The notes beneath the pieces were generated by a model that was not told the origin of the DNA, searched no databases, and saw only the letters and a program-made list of their open reading frames with translations. Below are positions 30,200 to 35,967 of a stretch of 35,967 bases of DNA, in pieces. Numbering within the stretch: the stretch's first letter is position 1; every line of letters starts with the position of its first letter. The DNA lies in contig JADZDN010000181.1 in NCBI GenBank assembly GCA_020851015.1, forward strand, positions 1 to 35,967, in the 5' to 3' direction. The translations under genes and the position numbers were made by a program. The DNA comes from Alphaproteobacteria bacterium. GTDB lineage: Bacteria > Pseudomonadota > Alphaproteobacteria > JAEULC01.

Positions 30200-30227
30200 C
30201 TCCCTGCCATGAGAATGGTAGGGAGCC
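30198..30227 (+). promoter_or_regulatory. 13-bp hairpin with GAGA tetraloop ending at the fibre start codon
   Basis: GGCTCCCTGCCAT (30198-30210) pairs with ATGGTAGGGAGCC (30215-30227) with one G-U pair around GAGA, a GNRA loop. The next base is the A of ATG 30228. The only ribosome-site-like sequence, AGGGAG, is inside the stem, so the RNA would hide it. There is no T-run, so it is not a terminator. Confidence 0.6.
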
Positions 30228-33209
30228 ATGCACGCTCTCCGTCGCTTGGCCCTGCTCGCCGCCGCGCTATGCGGTGTCCTGCTGGCATCTCCCGCCGCCA
30301 TCGTCGCCCCTGGCTACGCCCAGGCTCCCCCGGCGGTGCCGGCGCTGCCCGACACCGAGCGTCGCACCCGCTACACCATCACGGCTGCCACTGGCCCGTA
30401 CGACGTGGGCTTTGCGGTCTACGGCGACGGGACTGACTATTCCAACTGGCTTGAGGTCTACCTCGACGGCGTGAAGCTCACCGGCGTCACTGACTGGACA
30501 TTGAGCCTGTCCACCGGCACGCTTTCGACCACCGCGCGCCCGCTCACCAACGCTCGCATCACGCTGACCAGCGCGCGCACCGGCACGCTTGACATCGTGG
30601 GCGCCCGCCGACCGCGCCGCACCTCGCAGTTCACCGAGGGCGCCGCCGTCACCGCGCGGCAGCTGAACCAGGTTTTCACAGACCTCACCGCGATGGAGCG
30701 GGAGCGGTGGGATAGGGACGTTCGCGCGCTGATGCTGCCGCCCGGCTACACGGCGGCCACTCTCGTCCCAAGTGCCAACCAAATCCTTGGCTGGAACTCG
30801 GCAGGTACAGCCATCGAAAATGTGGACGTTTCCGCCTTCGGAGACGTCATCAAAGCAACGCAGGCCGACGCGGTTGCAGGGACAGATAACGACCGGTTCA
30901 TGACGCCGTTGCGCACGGCGCAATCACAGAAGAAATTCGCGGAGTTTTTCACTCCCGAAAGCTACGGCACCACGGATTGCGTCGGTGTTGTGGACTCGTC
31001 TGCAGCCATTCAGGCTGCGGTGAACGCGGCCGGGGCGTCGCCAAACGGCGTTGTGCGCTTCAAGGCCCAATGTATCTACCGGGTCATCACCGGCATCGTT
31101 GACTCTGCTGGCGTCATGCTGCAAGGCGCTGGCATCGACTCGACAATCATCAAGTTCACTCCGACCTCGGACAACCAAACGGCCTTTAAGGCCTATGCCG
31201 GGGCGAGTGCGAGCATCCCCTTTGGCGGCATTCGGGATATCCAGTTTTACTCCGCTGATACTTCATACACGAAGACGGCGATCAACACGGTTGATGCCCG
31301 CAATGCGTACGAGATCCAAAATGTGCGCATCAGCGGCGGCCTGCTAGCAGGGTCACAGCGCTGGTCGGGGACCGGCTCCGCGGGCGCGTCGGTTGGGCTG
31401 AAAACAAACGGCCGAGAATTCTATTCGATCAGCAACTTCTACTCATATGCTGACATCCCGTGGTTCATCGGCCTAAATCCGAACTCGTACCTCGACTTCG
31501 ACGTATCGTCGATGACGAACGTCAATTTGCTCGCCCACAACAACCCCTGCATCTACGTTCAGCCGGGCGTCAGTCTCACCCGCGCGAATTTTCGAAATAC
31601 CTGGTGCGGGGAAGGCACTGACGGTTTTTACTGGAATGCGCTGAACGGGTACACCACTGTCACTGGTGGCCCATATTCCGCGGGCGCGACGAGCTTCACC
31701 GTCGCATCTCCCGGGAATATCCAAAAGAATCACTACATCACGCTGGTCTACGGTTCGACGAACACGCAGGCCTTGCTCGTTACAAACGTTTCCGGGAGCA
31801 CGATCACCGTCAATGCGGCGATCACGGAAACTCTGAACACCTCCGATACGGTGAAACTGGGCTACGTCAGCTCCCAGACGGTGGTGTTCGACGGCTTCTA
31901 TACGGAGCAAGGCAAGTCTGGCACGGCCAGCAGCATCTACATCAATCCAGGCACCGCGACGACCCAGGACAACTTCCTGATCCGCGGCGCCTATCTCGAC
32001 CCAGACCGTAAGTGCATCACCATTCTCAATGTGCGTAATCCCAAAATCGATGGGATGACGTGCCTGAGCTCGAGCGCCGCGATCACGGCAGACTCGACGG
32101 TCCTTGGGCTGAGCTACAACAACTCCTTCGCGCTGTCCGCCAACTCGCTCACTGGGCAGTATTCTCTTCGTCAACTTCCGGCGCTGACAGGCTCCTCAAT
32201 CCCTGCTGCAGAGGATCTGACGTCGAACAATTCGGCAGTGGCCGCCTTCCCGCGAGGCGCTTCGGCTGGTACCGCATCGAGCATTAACGGCACCTATAAG
32301 ATGTTCTCGGCGTCGGGGGGCTCGTACACCCTGACCCCGCCGGCATCACCGATCACATTCACAGGAACATTCCCGGCCAATTCCGGGACGCTGGTCGACA
32401 CCTCGGCAACCCAGACACTGACCGGGAAGACGCTCACGTCTCCTACGATCAATGACGGGACGCTCAGCGGCACCTTTTCGGGGGCTCACACGCTCTCCGG
32501 GGCTGTCACCTTCGGAAGCACGATCACCTATGGAGGCGTCACCCTCACGGCCGCTGTCACGGGCACCGGCAAGATGGTGCTCGATACCTCGCCGACGCTC
32601 GTAACGCCCGTTCTTGGCGTCGCCACTGCCACCAGCATCAACAAGGTTGCGATCACGGCTCCGGCATCCGGCGCCACGCTGGCCATTGCTGACGGCAAGA
32701 CGCTCACGGCGAACGCCTCTCTGACCTTGGCCGGCACCGACAGCACGACCCTCACGTTCCAGGGGAGCGACACATACGTCGGACGCGCCACGACTGACAC
32801 GCTGACGAACAAGACGATCAACGGCGCGAGCAACACCCTCACGGTGCGCCCGCAAGACGTCAGCGCAGTCGCTTGGACCTCATACACTCCCACCTTCTCA
32901 TCAAATACTGGCACGATCACAACTGGTGCCGGCAGCGGGGGCTACTGGCAGATTAGCAAACAGGTCTGTTTCTGGGCGCGCGTTACCATCACGACTAACG
33001 GGACGGGTGCAGGCTATCTGAATATCTCGCTCCCCGTGACGGCGAAGAACGCGGTGTTCTCATTTGCCGGGCAGGACTTCTCCACGGGCAACAACCTGTT
33101 CGGCTATACGAGCACAGTGACCAACCTCATTGTGACGCGAACCTCGGGCGCGTACCCGGGCGCAGATGGCACGACGCCTACAATTAACGGCTGCTACGAG
33201 GCGGCGTAG
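30228..33209 (+). CDS. Tailspike/tail fibre with pectate-lyase-like domain, 993 aa
   Basis: Residues 1-31 resemble a Sec signal peptide (LALLAAALCGVLLASPAAIV) with a possible GYA-Gln cut. About 45-155 match the T7-type fibre N-terminal virion-attachment domain (TRYTITAATGPYDVGFAVYG, then FTEGAAVTARQLNQVFTDL). From about 240 a pectate-lyase-3-type beta-helix starts (SYGTTDCVGVVDSSAAIQAA). The C-terminal region has TLTGKTLTSPTIN and TLTNKTINGASNTL repeats typical of fibres. It should bind and perhaps degrade surface polysaccharide. The signal peptide is unexpected for a virion protein. Confidence 0.8.
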   Translation: MHALRRLALLAAALCGVLLASPAAIVAPGYAQAPPAVPALPDTERRTRYTITAATGPYDVGFAVYGDGTDYSNWLEVYLDGVKLTGVTDWTLSLSTGTLSTTARPLTNARITLTSARTGTLDIVGARRPRRTSQFTEGAAVTARQLNQVFTDLTAMERERWDRDVRALMLPPGYTAATLVPSANQILGWNSAGTAIENVDVSAFGDVIKATQADAVAGTDNDRFMTPLRTAQSQKKFAEFFTPESYGTTDCVGVVDSSAAIQAAVNAAGASPNGVVRFKAQCIYRVITGIVDSAGVMLQGAGIDSTIIKFTPTSDNQTAFKAYAGASASIPFGGIRDIQFYSADTSYTKTAINTVDARNAYEIQNVRISGGLLAGSQRWSGTGSAGASVGLKTNGREFYSISNFYSYADIPWFIGLNPNSYLDFDVSSMTNVNLLAHNNPCIYVQPGVSLTRANFRNTWCGEGTDGFYWNALNGYTTVTGGPYSAGATSFTVASPGNIQKNHYITLVYGSTNTQALLVTNVSGSTITVNAAITETLNTSDTVKLGYVSSQTVVFDGFYTEQGKSGTASSIYINPGTATTQDNFLIRGAYLDPDRKCITILNVRNPKIDGMTCLSSSAAITADSTVLGLSYNNSFALSANSLTGQYSLRQLPALTGSSIPAAEDLTSNNSAVAAFPRGASAGTASSINGTYKMFSASGGSYTLTPPASPITFTGTFPANSGTLVDTSATQTLTGKTLTSPTINDGTLSGTFSGAHTLSGAVTFGSTITYGGVTLTAAVTGTGKMVLDTSPTLVTPVLGVATATSINKVAITAPASGATLAIADGKTLTANASLTLAGTDSTTLTFQGSDTYVGRATTDTLTNKTINGASNTLTVRPQDVSAVAWTSYTPTFSSNTGTITTGAGSGGYWQISKQVCFWARVTITTNGTGAGYLNISLPVTAKNAVFSFAGQDFSTGNNLFGYTSTVTNLIVTRTSGAYPGADGTTPTINGCYEAA

Positions 33210-33215
33210 CCAAGC

Positions 33216-33227
33216 GGTGCGTTGCCG
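33216..33227 (+). repeat. GGTGCGTTGC element, copy 8
   Basis: GGTGCGTTGCCG begins 7 nt after the fibre stop and 41 nt before ATG 33257. The hairpin ATGCAC-CTTCGC-GTGCAT (33241-33258) overlaps the start codon. Confidence 0.75.
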
Positions 33228-33256
33228 GGGTTTGTGGGTGATGCACCTTCGCGTGC

Positions 33257-33601
33257 ATGCGCGCCACCCTACTACTGGCCCTGCTTGTGCTCATGCCGGC
33301 GACTGCCTCAGCCGAGGTGGCGTCCTGGTACGACTGCGTGCGGCCGGGCCAGTGCTCCAGACACAAGATCACGGCTTCGGGCGAGCGTTTTCGGCCTGAC
33401 GGGCTAACCGCGGCGCATCGCAGCCTGCCGTTCGGGACCCGGGTGCGGGTGACCAACCTTCGCACCGGTCGCGCCGTGGTGGTGCGGGTGAATGATCGCG
33501 GGCCCTTCGTGCGCGGCCGCACCTATGACCTGTCCCGCGGCGCGGCTCGCGCCATCGGCCTGGCCGGTGTCGGCCCGATCCGCGCGGAGGTGCTGCGATG
33601 A
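33257..33601 (+). CDS. RlpA-like double-psi beta-barrel protein
   Basis: A 114-aa secreted protein with signal peptide at residues 1-19 (ASA-Glu cut). The domain is a complete RlpA-type fold: VASWYD, ITASGERF, LTAAHRSLPFGTRVRVTNL (His54) and VRVNDRGPFVRGRTYDLSRG (Asp80). RlpA family enzymes cleave denuded peptidoglycan glycan strands as lytic transglycosylases. As the first gene of the lysis block it probably helps open the wall. The stop overlaps the next ATG. Confidence 0.85.
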   Translation: MRATLLLALLVLMPATASAEVASWYDCVRPGQCSRHKITASGERFRPDGLTAAHRSLPFGTRVRVTNLRTGRAVVVRVNDRGPFVRGRTYDLSRGAARAIGLAGVGPIRAEVLR

Positions 33602-33978
33602 CCGTGCGCGGTTTCGTGGTCGCCATGCTGCTGGCCTCGGTCGCGATGATTGTGCTCGGCGGCTTTGCTCGATCGCAGGAAGTCCACACCCACCACGGAC
33701 GCACGACACCGAACGCAGTCGACCGCTTCTACTCGACATGGATGAAGCCGGACCGGCCGAACGAAAGCTGCTGCAACAAGCAGGACTGCGACACCGCCGA
33801 GGTGAAGCAGATCGCCGGCATCTGGTGGGCGCGCCGCCCGACCGACAAGCGCTGGGTGATGGTGCCGCCCGAGAAGATCGATCAGCACCGCGACAGCCCA
33901 GATGGCGGCAACCATTTCTGCGCGACGAAGACGGATGACCCCGCGCCGTACTGCCTGGTGATTGGGAGCGGCACATGA
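33598..33978 (+). CDS. Secreted Cys-rich protein of unknown function, 126 aa
   Basis: An N-terminal hydrophobic segment (residues 6-23) is a signal peptide or anchor. The exported part has five Cys, including the motif ESCCNKQDCDTAEVKQIAG, and two more near the C-terminus (HFCATK, YCLV). His-rich VHTHHG follows the signal. I associate this pattern with small secreted proteins in Rhizobiales phages and genomes. Role unknown; superinfection exclusion or envelope function are possible. It is coupled by ATGA overlaps to RlpA and the endolysin. Confidence 0.6.
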   Translation: MTVRGFVVAMLLASVAMIVLGGFARSQEVHTHHGRTTPNAVDRFYSTWMKPDRPNESCCNKQDCDTAEVKQIAGIWWARRPTDKRWVMVPPEKIDQHRDSPDGGNHFCATKTDDPAPYCLVIGSGT

Positions 33979-34478
33979 CCAACACCCCGCCGTGGCTAAA
34001 GCGAGCGATTGAGTGCATCGGCGTGCATGAGGCGCCGGGCGCGGGCGACAATCCGAAGATCCTCGCATGGGCGAAGGCGTGCGGGGGTGAGATCGCCAAG
34101 GTCTACCGGCACGACTCCATCGCCTGGTGCGCGATGTTCGTGAACTACTGCCTCGTGTCGACCGGGTTCAAAGGCAACGACAGCCTGTGGGCTCTGAATA
34201 TGCGCACGCTGGGCACCGCACTGAAAGGCCCTGCCGTCGGCGCCATCGCCTCGAAGCAGCGCGTGGGGGGCGGGCATACCTTCTTCGTCCTCGGCCGCGA
34301 CAATGCCGGCAACGTCATCGGCGTCGGGGGCAATCAGGGCGACGCGGTGAATCGCAAGGCCTTCCCCCTCGCCGGGCTGAAATTCAACTGGCCGGCAGGC
34401 TATGCGCTGCCGCCAGCGGTTGGTCTCGCCTCGCTGCCGATCGTCGACAGCGCGCCGTATTCCCAGAAGGAAAACTGA
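33975..34478 (+). CDS. Endolysin, cysteine peptidase (TIGR02594/CHAP-like)
   Basis: A 167-aa protein without signal peptide. Features of the TIGR02594 group of NlpC/P60- or CHAP-type peptidases are visible: the early ECIGVHEAPGAGDNPKILAW, then the nucleophile in SIAWCAMFVNYCL (Cys52) and the His in VGGGHTFFVLGRD (His101). It should cut peptide cross-links in peptidoglycan, and needs a holin to reach the wall. ATG 33975 overlaps the previous TGA. Confidence 0.85.
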   Translation: MTNTPPWLKRAIECIGVHEAPGAGDNPKILAWAKACGGEIAKVYRHDSIAWCAMFVNYCLVSTGFKGNDSLWALNMRTLGTALKGPAVGAIASKQRVGGGHTFFVLGRDNAGNVIGVGGNQGDAVNRKAFPLAGLKFNWPAGYALPPAVGLASLPIVDSAPYSQKEN

Positions 34479-34514
34479 ACCGTGCCCGGCGGAACTGGGC
34501 AATGGAGGACCACG

Positions 34515-34721
34515 ATGAATACCAACCTGCTGCACAACATCCTGAACGTCGCGATCGTCATCGTCGGCGCGATGGGCGCGTTCGACTGGACTGGCGTCGG
34601 CCTCAACCCGGAACTCGCGGTGAAGATCGTCGCCGGCCTCGGCACGCTGAAGCTCGTGATGAACGCGCTGCGCGATGGCCTCTCCGGCATGACCAAGCCG
34701 CAGCCGCCCGTCCAGCAGTGA
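34515..34721 (+). CDS. Holin-like small membrane protein, 68 aa
   Basis: ATG 34515 follows GGAGG. Two hydrophobic helices are visible, about residues 8-24 (NILNVAIVIVGAMGAF) and 34-50 (AVKIVAGLGTLKLVMNAL), with a charged, Pro-rich cytoplasmic tail (KPQPPVQQ). Size, topology and place between the endolysin and spanins fit a class II holin, but no named family was recognised. Confidence 0.6.
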   Translation: MNTNLLHNILNVAIVIVGAMGAFDWTGVGLNPELAVKIVAGLGTLKLVMNALRDGLSGMTKPQPPVQQ

Positions 34722-34951
34722 TCTCCTGGATCGCCATCGTTGCGGCGGTTCTCCGCATCGTCGCGGCGGTGGTCCAGTCTCTGCAGAACCAGAAGCTTAT
34801 CGACGCCGCAGTTGCGGAGGTCATCTTGAAGGGGCTTCGGGAGTCGGACGATGCCATTCAGCAAGCCCAGGATGCTCGTAAGGCTGTGCGCGATCGCATC
34901 GCTCGCGATCCTGCCGAGCTGCGCAGGGACGATGGGTTCCGCCGCGACTAA
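34718..34951 (+). CDS. Rz-like inner-membrane spanin subunit
   Basis: From GTG 34718, overlapping the holin-like stop, a 77-aa protein has one N-terminal membrane helix (WIAIVAAVLRIVAAVV) and then a charged periplasmic helix (GLRESDDAIQQAQDARKAVR). This is the layout of an inner-membrane spanin. A lipoprotein gene starts inside it in another frame and runs past it, as in lambda Rz/Rz1. Together they would bridge and fuse the membranes at lysis. Confidence 0.7.
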   Translation: MISWIAIVAAVLRIVAAVVQSLQNQKLIDAAVAEVILKGLRESDDAIQQAQDARKAVRDRIARDPAELRRDDGFRRD

Positions 34952-35087
34952 GGCGGACGCCACCCGCGTGGCCTGCCAGTCCTTCCAGCCGCTCCGCTGG
35001 AGCAGCAAGGACACCGACTACACCATCCTACAGGCCAAGGAGCACAACGCTGCCGGCGCGGCGCTTGGATGCTGGAAAACGAAATAG
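34851..35087 (+). CDS. Rz1-like outer-membrane spanin lipoprotein
   Basis: A 78-aa protein with a lipoprotein signal, LAILPSC, lipidated Cys at residue 24, following a hydrophobic h-region. The mature part contains CQSFQPLRWSSKDTDYTILQ then AKEHNAAGAALGC, a pattern I know from Rhizobiales phage Rz1-like proteins. ATG 34851 has GGGAG upstream. It overlaps the inner spanin by 101 nt and extends beyond it. Confidence 0.75.
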   Translation: MPFSKPRMLVRLCAIASLAILPSCAGTMGSAATKADATRVACQSFQPLRWSSKDTDYTILQAKEHNAAGAALGCWKTK

Positions 35088-35102
35088 CGAAGAGGACGCA
35101 AA

Positions 35103-35378
35103 ATGACGGTCGATTGGTCCATCTCCATCGGCAGTATCGTGCAGATTATCGTCATGGCCTTCGGCGGCCTGACGGTGCTGATCGCCATCCGGTTCGATGT
35201 TGCTCGCCTCAAAGGAGATGTGGTGGACATGAAGGCCGAGATCAAAAAAGTGGGGGAAGTGCTGGTGGCTATGGCCGTTCAGGGCGAGCAGATCTCCACC
35301 CTCCAAAAGCAGGTGGATGAGCTCCGCCACGGCCGCGGCTTCGTGATGGAAGACTTCGCCGGCAAGCGCGTCATCTAA
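35103..35378 (+). CDS. Membrane-anchored coiled-coil protein, 91 aa
   Basis: One N-terminal membrane helix (SIVQIIVMAFGGLTVLIAI) is followed by an amphipathic coiled coil (VARLKGDVVDMKAEIKKVGE, then ISTLQKQVDELRHGRGFVM). The AAGAGGAC site is upstream. XhlA-like lysis accessories share this layout. Role in lysis is inferred from place. Confidence 0.6.
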   Translation: MTVDWSISIGSIVQIIVMAFGGLTVLIAIRFDVARLKGDVVDMKAEIKKVGEVLVAMAVQGEQISTLQKQVDELRHGRGFVMEDFAGKRVI

Positions 35379-35405
35379 CCCTCCCCTTTCGCTCGGAGTT
35401 CCCCC

Positions 35406-35967
35406 ATGCTGCGCCCATCTGTGGCGCTGCTGGCGCTCGGCCTTGTGCTGGCGTCGGCGGCGCCGGCTCTTGCTCACCCAACCGATCTGCCGCGTCAGGA
35501 TCGCGGGGGCTGGCGTGCGTTTGACGCTGCCGCCGTTCCGACCCGTGCCAGACGCCACAGGGGAGCCCACAGAGCGCGTCATGCGCGCCGCGCCCCGAAA
35601 CACCGGGCCAAGGCGGTTCGGCAATCCAGGGCCATTCCTGCCCCGCTCTACGCCCTCGTGAGCGCGGCGGCTCAGGTCGCCGGAGTCCCCATCGCAATCG
35701 CCCACGCGGTGGTGCGGGTCGAGAGCCGCTACAACCCCCTCGCTCGAGGACGCGCAGGCGAGCTCGGCCTGATGCAGATCAAGCCGGCGACCGCGCGCGG
35801 GCTCGGCTTCCGCGGGGCGGCTTCCGGTCTCTTCGACCCCGCCACCAACCTGCGCTGGGGGATGCGCTACCTGCGGCTGGCGCTCGCTCGCGGCGGGCCC
35901 GGCTGTGCCGGCGTGTCGCTCTACCAATCTGGCATCTACGCCCGGCCGCGCTGCTCGGCCTACGGGC
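35406..35967 (+). CDS. SLT-domain lytic transglycosylase, partial at right edge
   Basis: ATG 35406 follows GGAG. Residues 1-23 are a signal peptide (ALLALGLVLASAAPALA). A very basic linker rich in Arg/His spans about 45-75. The SLT domain starts at about 80, with the catalytic Glu106 in VVRVESRYNPLARG, then GELGLMQIKPATARGLGF and LFDPATNLRWGMRYLRLALA. The frame is open at the window end (187 residues seen). It should cleave peptidoglycan glycan strands during entry or lysis. The secretion signal favours an exported enzyme over a virion one. Confidence 0.85.
   Translation, partial: MLRPSVALLALGLVLASAAPALAHPTDLPRQDRGGWRAFDAAAVPTRARRHRGAHRARHARRAPKHRAKAVRQSRAIPAPLYALVSAAAQVAGVPIAIAHAVVRVESRYNPLARGRAGELGLMQIKPATARGLGFRGAASGLFDPATNLRWGMRYLRLALARGGPGCAGVSLYQSGIYARPRCSAYG

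Noticed and set aside
30198..30227. The hairpin before the fibre as a transcription terminator
   Set aside because: No T-run follows and the gene starts at the next base.
10350..33227. The GGTGCGTTGC copies as sigma-54 promoters
   Set aside because: The GG and GC pairs are 6 bases apart, not the 10 needed for a -24/-12 promoter.

Overview
The window reads as most of the genome of a temperate podovirus, either a free phage or a prophage. Its host is probably a GC-rich alphaproteobacterium of the Hyphomicrobiales type. The evidence for this is GC-rich coding with strong third-position bias, a GapR/DUF2312 gene, and small-protein families that I associate from memory with Rhizobiales phages. 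Genes are packed with ATGA/GTGA overlaps. No rRNA, tRNA or CRISPR array was seen. No integrase lies inside the window, and both ends cut through genes.

Layout. (1) 1-3221, leftward: an early operon with a Sak4-like ATPase and a RecB/YqaJ-like PDDEXK nuclease (a recombination pair) plus small unknown proteins. (2) 3240-4254: a lambda-like immunity switch. A leftward repressor is broken into an HTH part and an S24-peptidase part by an in-frame amber codon. A Cro/YdaS-like gene faces right. Five candidate operators of the form ACAC-N6-GTGT lie over three promoters. (3) 4251-8717, rightward: early and replication genes, including an HTH regulator, GapR-like protein, VRR-NUC nuclease, DUF6378 protein, an O-like replication initiator with internal iteron-like repeats, and a P-like helicase loader overlapping it by 158 nt. 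(4) 8785-10334: a lower-GC island bounded by 23-bp inverted repeats that each carry an inward-facing TTGACT -35 box. It contains four leftward genes, one of them an N-terminal fragment of an IbrA/DUF3440 PP-loop protein, and one small rightward basic protein. (5) 10390-11472: a helical regulator-like gene, then about 490 nt of non-coding DNA with a large inverted repeat, a G-rich tract and a terminator, a likely packaging-site region. (6) 11473-30174: packaging, head and tail. The order is TerS, TerL carrying a LAGLIDADG class-3-like intein inside its P-loop, HEXXH protein, portal, scaffold, capsid, Bbp16-like cement protein, tail tubular A and B, and internal virion proteins. (7) 30228-33209: a tailspike/fibre with an apparent signal peptide. 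(8) 33257-35967: a lysis region with an RlpA-like protein, a cysteine endolysin, a holin-like protein, nested Rz/Rz1-type spanins, and an SLT transglycosylase running off the edge.

The most unusual signal is not a gene. A 10-12 nt element, GGTGCGTTGC(CG), occurs eight times, all on the + strand and all between 10.3 and 33.3 kb. It lies 20-80 nt (often 40-43 nt) upstream of the first gene of almost every structural or lysis block, is usually followed by a dyad before the start codon, and twice comes shortly after a terminator. It is a candidate phage-specific promoter or post-transcriptional element and the best candidate here for an undescribed system.

All family assignments come from reading the sequence and remembered family features. 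No database search was run.
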